From positions 232,001-296,000 of the forward strand of contig JAYMTA010000002.1 of NCBI GenBank assembly GCA_036897625.1: 64,000 nucleotides of DNA, given 5' to 3'. The DNA is from Pelargonium cotyledonis (Eukaryota > Streptophyta > Magnoliopsida > Geraniales > Geraniaceae). Numbering within the stretch: the first letter of the stretch is position 1; each line of letters starts with the position of its first letter. The notes beneath the pieces are model-generated. The model worked only from the letters and a program-made list of their open reading frames with translations. It was not told where the DNA came from and did not search any database. Position numbers and translations under genes: made by a program. This document shows, piece by piece, positions 38,646-50,258 of this stretch.

Positions 38646-38719
38646 ACGCTTTTAGTTCAGTTCGGTAGAACGTGGTTTTTCAAAGACAATGCCGTGGGTT
38701 CAAGTCGACCTCTGAGCAA
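38646..38719 (+). tRNA. Trp-like tRNA pseudogene with UCA anticodon
   Basis: The 5' portion ACGCTTTTAGTTCAGTTCGG, followed by TAGAACG, is nearly identical to plastid-type tRNA-Trp as I remember it, and the 3' part keeps CCGTGGGTTCAAGTC. The anticodon loop reads TTTCAAA, giving TCA where the plastid gene has CCA; TCA is the anticodon used by mitochondria that read UGA as Trp. Four of five anticodon-stem pairs hold, but the T-stem and acceptor 3' strands do not pair. Decay is the simpler explanation, so the anticodon change may be incidental. Confidence 0.6.
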
Positions 38720-40750
38720 GACAAGAAAGAAGTTACAATGTGCGAGGTTAAGCGGTTTTGCTAAATCAGGATACACTGTTTTTTCTTATCTACATGAACA
38801 TTTACAGGGAATTAAAGGATGGGTTCATCAACCTAGACGCAGGTAGCTATTATGTATGGTGTATGGTAATTCTAAATATGAGTATAACAGGCAAATTTTA
38901 CATTAATTACTTTGGTGGGATTTCTTCTTAGACTGCCGAGTAAAAAAGGTACCTATTCTTAAAAAAACTCGAAATAAGATTTTCTTGTAACTTTGTATCT
39001 TATCTAATACTAGTTGAACTTAGTAATATGTATTCTTTAGGTACACAATAAAAGCCTTGGAATGCGCGTAGACTTGAGCGCACGTTTTGTACAGAATCAC
39101 TAAAAAGAACCCTATAAAGAGAGCTCTCCTTGTGTTGCATGCAGGCAGATTAAACTAAAACCCCCTCTTGACAGATTAAAGGCTTGCGAATAACTAAGTC
39201 CTAGTTACACTACGCACAATGAAAGTAAGAAAAACTAAAGTTTTATTTAGCTATAGCTGGAATCTCAAGATTTGAGAGCCGTTTCTCCTCATCTAAAAGT
39301 ACAAAACAAAGGCAGTACAGTAGGAGCTCCGCTTAAAATTATTTAACTAGAAGTTACCCTTCATTTATTTAGATTTAGAGTAGATCTTCTCAACTCCCGA
39401 TCAAGGAAAAAGCACCCCCGTCAACTTCTTGGTGCCAAAAAGCCCAAGAGTCCTCATATTCATTTATGGTAATCATCTCCCTTTTGTCAAATTCTTAGTT
39501 GTACTATCAAAAATGGATTCTTATTCATTTAGAAACCATAGCTTTATCCCCTTACCAGTCCTTTTTACCTCCTACTTTATATTGATAGTTTTATAAAGCA
39601 GTAAACAGTCTACAACTAAGTCTCTATCTGTCTAGCTAAAAAAGATCTAGTTCTTAGAATACCCAGATAAGAGATTCCTTTAGTCCATACTAAAACCTAA
39701 CAAGCTTGTCTCCATCCAATTTGAATAAAATTTCCATCAGGCCTTGTTTAATTATCCTAGTAAGAATTAATATAATAATTAATAAAAGTTGCCGTTTAAA
39801 TAAACCTCTATTATGGGATTCAAGCTTATGACTTTAGGCTGGTATACTTAATGACATACTCCTTTCTTGAACCCGAGCATGCTGATAACAAACAGGAGTG
39901 CTTGTTTAATGAGTTACAATTTTCCTCTAACATTCTTAGCTTAGACCTTGATTCTAACAAAAATGACTGTGACCATAACCAGCGAGTGTCTTATAGAGTA
40001 CTTACTCTGACTTCATCGATTTAGGTACAATTATTGAATTGGAGCAGGTATTTAAGGATTATAAAGGGCCTCCCAAAAAGCTTGATCTTTAGCTTCTTTA
40101 CCCCTGAGTAAAATCAAAAGTCTAGCTATTCCTTAACTGAGTGAGTACTTTCTTAATTTGGATACCTCTGAATCTAGTAGTTCTTATCCAAAAGAAACAG
40201 GGAATCCTATGTCTAAAATGAGTGAGATTGAAGTCTTTCTGCTTGTACATAGCCTATAGAACTCCCTTAAAACCGGTAAACCTATTAAAATCCCATCATT
40301 GCTTTAAACTAAGGAATTCGCTTAAGAATTCTTTGTTAACTAGAACTGAGAACTCATAGGGTCACTTGATTTCATTTGAAATACGTTTTTAAGTAAATAG
40401 CTTTCAAAAGGAGTAAAGGCAGCAAAACCTTCTTTATTATAGCAATACCAAACCCAATTGTGGGGACTTTTCTGTGCCCTAAAACACAAGTTAGCCTACC
40501 TATTAATTATTTATCTGGTGCCCGTTTTCAGACATTCTAGAGCCCTCCTTTAGAAAACTAACAACAATAAGAGAAAGACTCCCTGCTTTAGACTATCCCT
40601 CTTTCTTGTAATTGGCTTACCTTCTTTCATACCTAGCTTAATCTCGATCTTAATACCTGCTTTTTTAATACCTGGCTTTGCACCCTTGTTTTTCTGAGTC
40701 GCCTTACTCCTTGTTTGACCTCTAAGCTAGACTCTTTCTCTAGTAAAATC
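38720..40750. other. Gene-free AT-rich spacer
   Basis: No gene is supported. A weak minus-strand tRNA-like stretch at about 39818-39875 (GGAGTATGTC...CTTGAATCCC) may be a further shrunken relative of the Gln/Met-like family. Confidence 0.5.
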
Positions 40751-40831
40751 TCAGTAATGAACCGACTTTAACCTATGATATTCCAACTAGAACTTCTTTG
40801 CTCTACCATCTGACAACTGAGCTACACACTG
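40751..40831 (-). tRNA. tRNA-like gene with enlarged D-loop
   Basis: On the minus strand the acceptor CAGTGTG pairs with CATTACTG if one base is bulged. TA and a perfect GCTC/GAGC D-stem follow, but the D-loop is 15 bases, about seven longer than usual, by an apparent insertion inside AGTTGGTA. The presumed anticodon loop GTTCTAG (TCT, Arg) has almost no stem. The T-arm is weak (ATAGG/TTAAAGT/CGGTT). It is a decayed tRNA of uncertain identity. Confidence 0.45.
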
Positions 40832-41299
40832 CCAACGCTCACTTGACTACTAAACTGACTATCGAGTTAGACTATAACATGTATGAAAGAAATCTGTTTC
40901 TATCTAGGATAAAAGGTCAGGATAAACAGACATAGGAGAGAGAGGATTACTCGAATGAAAGAGTTAATTACTTACAATCTTTCTTATTCCTGAAACCAAG
41001 AATTACTATTTATGTCTGATCAGCTACTTGATTGAATGGTCTTATGAAGGAATTTCTAACGGGTCTGTTAGATTAGAGAGTTTTTAAAAGGTTAGTTCTT
41101 TAGTTGGCTCTTTTGCTAGTTGTCCGTCCTCTATCTGAAGCAGGGCTTGTTATGCTAAAAGCAAGTGTCGAACCCTAATCTGTACAGGTTTCTCCGTGCT
41201 CTCGTAAAGGGACGCTACCCTACTTCTTTACCGAAAACTTGTTTCATTTAACAACGGAAAAGCGAAGCCAAAGCTATCTGTCTTGCTGAATCCTCTTAA

Positions 41300-42000
41300 T
41301 AAAACTATCTCTTATAAATTCCTAGGGCTTATGCTCTTAAAACAACCAAGAGCTCCTGCTCTCTATTAAGACTATAGCTACAGAAGACAATAGCCGCCCC
41401 TCTTTTTACAGACCCCTCCCTTACTTTGGACAAGACACGCACTCCTCCTCACTTCGTTCAGACAGGATTCACTTTCACTACTTGACCTGATCCGAATCCT
41501 TCACTCTTGCTTGGGTCTTCCTGTTTATGGTTGTTCCATTCAGCTCTCAGCTTGGTTCAGACTCTTCAGAATACCGTGCTGAACTTTCCTCTTAAGAGCT
41601 AGAAGACTCTATATCAGCATTCTCTTAATAGCGATGCCTGCAGCTTCTTTTTCCTCTGAGATATACCCTTTGCATAACCTGTACTCTTATTCAGCATACC
41701 TTTCCTCTTGGCTATACACCTGTAGCTATAATGTTTTTTTCTGCTTATTAGGAGTTATAGTTAGTATATTACTTATTAGATTGTTGTTTTAAGGTTATTA
41801 CCTCTTATTCTTAGAGTTGTTACTACTACAGAGAGAACAGAAAGATAAGTGTTCTACCCGACCGTAGTATAACAGAAAAATGCTATGTAGTATAAGGATA
41901 GAACAGAAATATCCTATACCCACTAACATAAACTTTCTTCCTTTCATACCCTAAGTTATGCTTACTTTCCTTATGCCTACTGCCTATACCTAAGCTCTAA
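41300..42000. mobile_element. Decayed retroelement-like block, pyrimidine-rich plus strand
   Basis: The plus strand is C/T-rich to about 41700 (reverse of the purine-rich blocks). It then passes into a TTAG/TTGTTGTTTTAAGG tract resembling the AT-rich left part of the block at 2980. TATAGCTAC on the minus strand near 41735 echoes the TATAGCTA words of the other blocks. No terminal repeats or proteins are recognised. The call rests on texture only. Confidence 0.22.
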
Positions 42001-43329
42001 AGAAGAATCCTTAGGAACTCTTACCTAAACTAACAACAAAGAAATCCTTAAAATAGGGAGGGCATTCTTTAGCAGGATCTCACAACCCAATTTAAGTAAC
42101 GATAGAACTCTAAAGTAAAGAGGTTCCTCTCTGAATAAGCTATTGTAGCTATATGTACCCATAATAGAGTATCCTTTTAAGAAAGCTTCAAAAGGTGCGC
42201 CCTGGTAATTCCAACTAATTTCTATACTTATTATAATCAAAGTGAGCTAAAGGGGTTACACCTTTACTATTCCTCTTCGTTCAGAGCTCTTACAATCCTC
42301 CTCTGTTCTTTTCAATCCATTCGTGTTTCTTTAATAATATTACTTCGACTACCGGAGGAACCCCTATAAACTTCTAATAATTTAGAAAACTTTCCCATTT
42401 TAAACCCAAGGAAAAACCACTTCGAAATTACTTTGGGAAGAGGCTCCTTAAGACTCCAAGTTTACTAACTGCAATATATAAGGATATTATCCCGATTCAA
42501 ACCTTTGGTTTTTAGACAACCCATTTATCAAACATGCAACTCATTCAAAAACCCTTCCTCAGGATAGATATGTAAAAAATTCTATTTGGTTAAAAAGGGA
42601 GGGGGTCCCCGGTTTAGTAAATAGCTAGATAAGGAAGTTTTATAACAGTTAGAGTAGTTCCCATTGATGGGTGTCATAGACGTAAGGTAAATTAGAATAC
42701 ATAAGTCCAGGTGATAAACGCTTGGAGGTAACGAAAGCTTTTCGGAGCTGACAGTGGATTTATATAAATTTAGTGAAAAGAGTTACAACAGATATCTCGA
42801 AAAGCAACGCCCTAAAATCTCTTATTAATTTGATATCTAATACCCCCTTAATTTATACTAAACTCAATCTGGAAAAGCTCACCTTTGCTTTCAGCGTACC
42901 TTACAATGTAATTATATCTTATATTATTTGTGGCTTCATTTCCTAAAAAGATGCAATTACTTCTAAATTCAGTTCGACTCGGTTGTAGATAGGGACATCC
43001 TTAGTAAGACTAGGGTTTATATTATCCCTAGTTTGAGTAAGTTCTCTACCTGTAAGCAGAAAGGTTAAAACAAAAAGAACAGAAGCTACAAGTAGAACTT
43101 CATCAATAAACTTTTCTAAGACACTGCCAAAACGAATATTTTAATTTATAAATTTATAGTTGCAACATACTTACAGGGAATCCCGGAAGTGAAATCCCAG
43201 ACCTATAGGATAATATTTCGTGAATTTACTAGAAATTTTGATCCTTTGGTACCCTTTTCTATAAATGCTCGGAACATGGGCAGCAAGAACTACGCCTATT
43301 TATTAGATTTTAAAGCCCCCTTCAGAGCA
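42001..43329. other. Gene-free AT-rich spacer
   Basis: No gene is supported. A minus-strand GGTTTGAATCGGG near 42490 is a lone T-loop-like word. The frames at 42025-42240 (minus) and 43189-43380 (plus) carry no recognised motif. Confidence 0.5.
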
Positions 43330-43400
43330 AGGACAGTCATGGATTCGAACCTGTGTAGCTTTTTATCAACTATAATTTAGCTTTTATATTGTAACTGCCC
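43330..43400 (-). tRNA. tRNA-like element with intact acceptor stem
   Basis: On the minus strand GGGCAGT pairs with ACTGTCC along all seven positions (one G-U). CAGGTTCGAATCC sits at the T-loop position. A possible anticodon arm GCTAA/ATTATAG/TTGAT has four of five pairs and would give UAU. The D-arm is not recognisable and the T-stem is poor. Length 71 is normal. It is a fossil or a highly reduced mitochondrial-type tRNA; amino acid unproven. Confidence 0.4.
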
Positions 43401-44105
43401 CATTCTAAACTCTTTTTATAGAAAAAAATCGGCTAAACCGTATAAATTTCCGTACTAAATAACTAAATCAATATAATATTGGAATCCTTTTAAAACTTCT
43501 TTAATTATCGTAATCTTTTTGAAGCCCGACCTGCTTTATAGGAATGCTATGGTCATTTTCATTACTAACTCTAAAGCTACAGAAAATGCTCTAGTTATAC
43601 TGAAAAAGGCACTCATACAAAAGAGAATCAAGAGCTTTGTATGACAATTTGAGTTAGTAAACGAAGTAAGTACCTAGTAATTCCAGGTAAGGTTTTCCTT
43701 AATAAAAGGGGGCCCTCCAAAAGTTAATTTGACTTCAAAGTTTCTTGGTCTTTTCTTTCCTGAACGGGCAGTAAAAAAGCCAGGCGTTTATTCCGATCAA
43801 GCAATAGACCAATACAATAATATAAATCTCTCAAGTTTGAATCTAATGGACAGTATAAAAATGCACCTTAATTTCTCGTATTAATACGTTCTGCTACAAA
43901 CCAAACTCTAGCTATCAAAGGATAATTATTCTGAGTCGTGATATAAAAATACGTCAAATCTGTCTACATAGAACCCGGACTTGTCTTATACATGCAATAT
44001 CCAAAAAAGTAAGGCCTTTTTCGACAAGCTTTCTTGTTATCCTATATAATAAAAACAAGCTTTGTTGGGAATTAACTATCTATTGTAAAAGAGAAGTGCC
44101 TTTTA
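43401..44105. other. Gene-free AT-rich spacer
   Basis: It contains the G/C-rich palindrome-like AAAAGGGGGCCCTCC near 43707-43718. No promoter for the downstream tRNA can be identified with confidence. Confidence 0.5.
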
Positions 44106-44179
44106 GTGATTGTAGTTCAATTGGTTAGAGCACTGCCCTGTCAAGGGAGAAGCTGCAGGTTCAAGTCCTGTCAGTCCCG
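44106..44179 (+). tRNA. trnD-GUC: tRNA-Asp(GUC), nearly intact
   Basis: This is the best tRNA of the window: 74 bases including a G discriminator. Acceptor GTGATTG/CAGTCCC has six of seven pairs (mismatch at position 2). D-stem GTTC/GAGC is complete. Anticodon arm CTGCC/CTGTCAA/GGGAG has four of five pairs and GTC anticodon with T33. T-arm GCAGG/TTCAAGT/CCTGT is complete with one wobble pair. The wording (TTGTAGTTCAATTGGTTAGA, then AAGCTGC, then CAGTCCCG) resembles plastid-type tRNA-Asp closely. CCA is not encoded. It could be functional if the two mismatches are tolerated or edited, or a young pseudogene. Confidence 0.75.
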
Positions 44180-47100
44180 AAAAAACCTTTCTTATACTCT
44201 TTTTTATTCCGGAGTTCTCAGTTTAAAGTGTTAAAATCGTTTTAGGGTTGCCCTTGTGTGTTCCTTTGTTTACAATTAATAAGAGAACTGTAAAGCTTCC
44301 CCATTCAGTTCAGTTAACTTGTTAACTCAAAAAGTAACAAGGAAATCCTAAGGAACACTCGTTGTATTCGGGGCAGTCAGGAAACGTTTACTCCTTGAGA
44401 GGGAACGGGAACCTGAATGAAAACTTAAAACAAAGAGCTTATTTGCAATGTAAACAGAAAAGCGTAAATCAACATATTGCAACTTTACGAATCAGAAATG
44501 AATAGAAACTTTTTACATTAGATAAAAAGGGCTGGCAATAGCTGCGCTTACAAGGGAATTCTGTAGTGATCACTGGGAAACACGTACTCAAAAAGCAACA
44601 AGATTCATTAGTTCCCACCAGTCTCTTCAACCTAGAAGAAAACTCTTAACAAACAGAAGTGTTATTTACATAATTAGTCTCACAAAGTTATACCTTGACT
44701 CTTAAATAGAGTGCCTGTATATTGCTTATTAATACTTATATTACAACAAGACCTTTAAAAGGAAAGAGAGCAGAAAAACACTTAAATTGAGGTACAATCG
44801 GCCCTTTGGTCATGAGTTCAAATCTTGCTGGTAGTAAGGTTTATATCTGATACTACATTAAGATATAGAAATTTTATTCAATACTTATGAGATTGTAGAA
44901 TCAAAAAGGACCCTACTGACAGTAGCTTAGTCCAACCTGCAAGTCAGCTTTTAGTTAGAAAGTTTATACATTTTACAAGTACAATACAGAATTACAGGAT
45001 CAGAGTACTGGCTTCCTAACAAATGAGGATGCTTTACTAAGCAAGAACTGCTTAGGTTTTAGTAGCCCGTGCGCGGGCCTTAGTCTTTTTACTGATTTTT
45101 ACGATTATTACTTGGATAAAACCCTATTAGTAAGGGTTTATTAAATTACATAGACTGCAGAGAAAAACTATTCTTTAGTTTCGCCATTAACGCAAATATA
45201 CCCATTAGGCTAAATTCTCCTAAAAACTTAATATTCTACCTACAAAAAAGCAGGGCCCTCCCAACTATTATTATTTATATAATAAAATGGAGGGTTTTAT
45301 AGAACAATAAGGACAATACCTCTTACTTTGAATAAACAACTAAACGGAGAAACTCCTTCGTCATAGCCTCAGCGCCGGGTTCTAGAATCCAGGACAAATT
45401 CTTAATACTTGTAATTCCGAAATTTTAAATTTCCCATACTGGGCTGCCAAACTTATAGATACGGGGCACTCCTACTTGACATAATTACGGTGTCTTAACC
45501 CTTGAAATTCAAAACAAAAAATATCTAAAAAGAATATCGGTAAAAATTATAAGGACTGAAGCCAGCCTGGGGTAAGGATAAGAGAGCACCCTTTATCAGG
45601 TTTAAAGACTTAACAATCAAGAAGTTTACCAAGTAAATAAACCAACTAGCTATTATCAGGAATCCCTTCCATAACAATTGAATTCCTCGGTTTTTCCGAT
45701 TCGTAAGTACACATGGTTTCGTGTACTGCCCATATAAAATCCCTCTAAATCTTTATGGAACTAGAGTATCAGTAATTGATGATATTCTAACTCTACGACT
45801 GAAACCCACATACGGATCCATATTAAAACAAATATAGAATCTAATGAATAATTCCCGTATCCTACCCCATTTCATTTTAAAAGAATGCTCCTATTAGCAT
45901 ACTCAGTTTTATAATGTAAGTAAAAAGGGAATCAGAATTTAGAACACATTTTAAATACTTATATAGTATAAGGACTGACGAATAATAGTAAGAAACGCAC
46001 ACTAATCCGTTAGATCCCTTGGCTTTCACCCCTAATAACAAAACTCCTTTTATTCGAAGAAGATATAATATATTATCACGATAACTTGATCATGTAAAAA
46101 CTTCTACTACGCGGATCCCGTCTAACAACGTAGAGGAAAGGCACTTCTCGATGTTTGGGGCACAAGAATGAAAAGCGAATGGACGACCTATAACTAGCTT
46201 TATTTCACTAAGAGGAAGCTCCCGTAGCTATGGATCTCCTAGCCCTTGCTTTTATGGAGTATCCTTTTATTGGGTTAAGAAAAAGGTGGAGGCTGGGAGT
46301 AGTCTAAGTCTATGAGATGAACCCAAGGTTTTCTAGCGAGTCGTATTTTTTGCACTTAGGATAAAGGGTCAATTTTTATGGTAATAGTACGTAACTTTAC
46401 TAAGGGTTTTAGCTCTAATCTCAAGTTTTTCGGAGCCATAGCAGGGAATTCCGGGATGTTTAGGCAGTACCCACATCTACTCGATTACCAACGGAGCGTT
46501 ATATACCCCTACCACTAAAGACTTTTTTACTGAAAGCACTAGTGGATTCCCTTAGATTAAGTTTGAGATTTTTTAATATTTGTGGACCCCATATGCGCAT
46601 ATAAGATATATGAATGAGCAGCCCCTAGATTTTAAGGAAACAGGTATTAGGTTTTCGACTAAAGTAGAAAAGAATAGAGATTTTATTCGTTATTCTGATT
46701 AACTCTTTATGGGAGCGGTGCCCAGACTCGTGTAAGAGGGTTTACAGTTGCAACTTCTTTTCTTATCTATACCTAGGGTTCTCCTAGTTTTATAAAAGGT
46801 GAAGTACAGTCATTTCTATTCGGTATGAGTTAAAGGATAGAATTAGAGCATTTACCATATATGTCGGTTTCTCCTAAAGGAGTCCCCTGTAAAAAGGAGT
46901 GCTTATTTTCCGTTTTCTATCAAAGAGTATTTTCGAAGACTCAACAAAGAAATTTTTTGGTTCTTTACTAAGCTAACCTCGCTTTCCAACTTTTTCTCAA
47001 TTGTTTTAGTACTTTTCCAGCGTTAAATCTTACAGACTCCCAAAAGACTTACCAGATAAAGGTATAAGAAAGATTTTCATTATAGTTGGAACTTTATTAT

Positions 47101-47738
47101 ATAAGCCTAAAAACTTTCCTCAAGCAAAAGGAAACTCTTAACCTGGGTAGAAAAAACACAAATATGAGTATCTGGTTTAAGCAAATAAAGGGTAAAAGAG
47201 AAATTAATGTGTTGAACTCTATTTAGAAGTCACGTACCAGTTAGTAAGTAAATCTTTTTAGTACTAGGACTGCTTCATAGATACCGATTCCTTGTGTAAA
47301 ACAAGTGTCTTGATTAGAGTGTATAGAGGGTTCCAAGAACTAATAAATAAAGGACTAGTTCCTAGCTAGTAAAAAGGGAATCCTACAGCTATAAATAAGA
47401 AGGAAGCTATCATCAAGAGTAAGGCAGCTCGAATAAGTAAAGCTAGGTGCGAAGTGTCCTAAGATACATAAGACTAAGAAAGCTTTCAAAATACAGATAC
47501 AGAGTCAGTCTAGCTGATTGAGAGAAAATAAGAATGAAAGTTTCAACAAGGCAGATTAAGGGGTAGAGCTTAGTGAAGTTCATAGGTTTTACAGGAGAAA
47601 ACTCAAGGGTAATTGCGGAGGGAGTTTTGTTGGTAAGAGTTCTTTTTTATTATATGGGTTTCGTAAGCTCTAAGCAATATACTCGGTAGATAGTTAAGAA
47701 AAGGTTAAGGTGACTAGTATTAACCCAAAGGAATAGGG
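44180..47738. other. Gene-free AT-rich spacer
   Basis: No gene is supported in about 3.5 kb. A weak T-arm-like GAGTTCAAATCTTGC lies at about 44815 after GGTCAT, without a foldable acceptor. The last 400 bases (about 47330-47700) are purine-rich with CTATAAATAAGAAGGAAGCT-like wording and may be another faint copy of the dispersed repeat family. Confidence 0.5.
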
Positions 47739-47843
47739 GCACCCAGCAGGGTTTGAACCAACGACATGTCCTAACAGTTTGATATGTTCAGAGTAAATCT
47801 TTCTAAATAAAACCCATGCTTTACCATCTAGCTATCTAGGTCT
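47739..47843 (-). tRNA. tRNA-like element with long internal insertion
   Basis: On the minus strand ACCTA near the 5' end pairs with TGGGT near the 3' end. TAGCTAGATGGTAAAGCATG gives a D-arm, and GTTGG/TTCAAAC/CCTGC a T-arm with four of five pairs. Between them lie about 55 bases instead of about 22. That could be a long variable arm (class II, Ser/Leu/Tyr), an intron in the anticodon arm, or an insertion. No anticodon can be assigned. Confidence 0.4.
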
Positions 47844-50165
47844 TTTATTTAGAAAGTTTCTTTACTATAGCTTTTCTTACTTAGTTTGAGATAGGTTTAA
47901 ATTGCTCTTACTTTGTATATGCCTAATTGTAGTTTCTAGTACCTAATTCTTAGTTAAAACTTAAAGAGATGGCCCTTATCTGAACTTACTTATTTAAAAT
48001 AAAAAGGGTCGCTAAATTAAATAAAGGGGCTTGTTCTATCCTTTCTAAAAATGTAACAGCGAGAACTAGGGATCCCGGGGTTGCCGTCTGTCTATAGTCT
48101 AAATAAAGGTAACCCACCTTTATCCTATAAGATACTCCATCTGTTAATATAAGAGAGTTTTCCTTGTGCGAATAGCTTAAAAATCTAGCTCGGAATATTT
48201 ACTAAAATATCGTTCAATTTTAGAAATACTCGGAAAAGCCAAAACTAAGTTACCGAGCAGACTGATATCCTTACAAATCAGAAAAAGAGTTCCTAGACTT
48301 TTTATATGAGGTCTCTCACTTTTTTACGATTTTAAAGCCTGGATTCTTAGTCTGCACTCAAAGATATTAGATTTCCTTTCTTGAAGTGAGAGTTAGCTAA
48401 GAGGTAAGTGGTTAAGAACTCTTGTAAAACTGCAAAAGTTCTTAGTAGTACAGGGTTTCCTAGCATAATAAATAAAGACAACGGTTTTTGCCTTAATAAA
48501 TTCTAACTAATTAAGAATCTACACTTAGGCTTTTCTTTGAACCTTAGATAATGAGTTTTTCCGGATAAACATTTATAAGAAAGCTATACCTAAGTAGTAA
48601 GTTAAGTTAAGTTTGGTTAATCTCTTACGCTAAGACTCTACTCTCAAGTAATTCAAATTTCTTGCTGTAATGTCACTTGAGCCTCCTTATAAACCCAGTT
48701 CCCCTATCCCCTTGTATTTATCTAGGCTAAGCTTTCCCATTATGTACTTAGTTCAAAGCTTATATACTCTTTAAAACAAGGAACCAAAGGACACAAAAAC
48801 TGAATTTTAACTATAATAATTAACATTTTTGTCTGGTCTTTACCCGGCTTAAAATCATTAGGAGGGGAAAAAGAGAGATACCGGATTACCCAGAGCATAA
48901 AGAACCTCTTAGGAGGAGCGTCTTTAATATGAGATTCCTGATCAAAGGAAGAAAGGACGGCAACCACCTTCTTTTTTGAAAAGGGATCATCTTATTATTC
49001 TATTATATATCAGACTAGAAAGAGGCCCCGAATTGGCACTTAGATACTTTGTGTTACGCAAGTCAAGCTTTTTTTATTGTACATCCGCCCTAGTTCTAGT
49101 TTCCTTACATAGTAAAGGTATAAAAATAAGGATATATACTACGAGAAAGGGCGCTCCTCAGAAGGCGTCGCTAAGAGGTTGGATATTAACATAACAAAAA
49201 TCTTATAATTTTTTGTAGAGGCGTTTCTATAGTTTTATTAACTACAAGCTGGTAAAATTGACTATAATTCATTACATTAAAACTACAACTGTCTTTTAGA
49301 CAGCAAGTGGGCCTCTTAGAAACCGCGTATTTCGTAATTTGACTCTTTTTTATCTTAATTCAAGTTGAGTTGGACTGCTGCTACTACTTATTATAAAATA
49401 ACAAGCGATAAAGCATTCCCGTAGGCCTATACTTGTCGGCATCTTCTGGTTATCTCGTTTACGTAGTACAGAAAAGTTTGTTAGTTCCTCCTACTATGAA
49501 TTAATTTGAGTACTGTTTTAACAAGGGAAGGAATTCTCGTGTTTCTAAAGTCACTTAAACGAAAAGCAATCCTCACCGAGTGTGAATAAGGGTCAAGGGT
49601 ATGAGTTTATAAATAAAATAAAGACTGACTTCTATATTAAGCGAGTCCTTTTTACATTACTCTCAAAACAAGATATATGACAGGCCTAAGCCAGGAAACC
49701 TATACTATACAGAATATACTAATTAGTTTCTTAGAAAAGGACCCTATTCTATGTTACAGAATGTAGAATATATGATTCATAAATATAGGAGTTATCCTTG
49801 GAAATTTAAGATAAAGGAAGGCTCCAGAGTCTAGAATTGTTAACAGGGTTTTATTCTTGTTTATACCGAACAGTCTTCAATCTAAAGAAAACTGAAGTTT
49901 AGTTTGACTAAAAATTTTTAAGAGAGATAAAATAGACCCCGTTTGTTATGTTGAGTAGACCCCTTTTACCCTTAATCCTAGTAGAATTTATTTACACACG
50001 ACTCGAAAATTACTAAATCAAATAGTAGTAAGAATATGCAGGCAGGATTAAATAAAAGGGAAGTTGAGTCTAAGTACTCATTTTTTGAAATGACCTAGAT
50101 AAGCACTCTATTTAGATACTCTTGTCTACCATACAATGTAGTGAAGTGTACAGTTTATGGAATAT
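47844..50165. other. Gene-free AT-rich spacer
   Basis: It contains the palindrome GGGATCCC at 48069-48076. Frames at 48740-48967 (minus) and 48976-49194 (plus) are 75 and 72 codons, back to back, and unrecognised. Confidence 0.5.
48069..48076. repeat. GC-rich mini-palindrome GGGATCCC
   Basis: An 8-bp perfect palindrome of the dispersed GG..CC family. Its core hexamer GGATCC is clearly over-represented across the window by eye. Confidence 0.4.
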
Positions 50166-50238
50166 AGCTCAATAGCTCAGTGGTAGAGCAAAGGTTCATG
50201 GAACTCTTGTCAGTGGTTCAAGTCCAAGAGTTGGGTTT
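50166..50238 (+). tRNA. Met/Phe-like tRNA pseudogene
   Basis: Acceptor AGCTCAA pairs throughout with TTGGGTT when wobble is allowed. D-arm GCTCAGTGGTAGAGC is complete. GGTTCATGGAAC presents CAT in the loop, and TTGTCAGTGGTTCAAGTCC forms the T-arm, whose 3' strand is disturbed by about two extra bases. The D-arm and the GTCAGTGGTTCAA wording resemble organellar tRNA-Phe or tRNA-Met. The anticodon stem is ambiguous, since the GGTTC-ATG-GAAC mini-hairpin competes. Damaged; identity open. Confidence 0.5.
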
Positions 50239-50258
50239 AGATTGAACTTAGATTGAAC
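50237..50258. repeat. Tandem 11-bp duplication
   Basis: TTAGATTGAAC occurs twice in direct contact immediately after the tRNA-like element. A further similar word (TTTAGATTGAACT) lies near 31226. It is a small slippage-type duplication. Confidence 0.6.
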
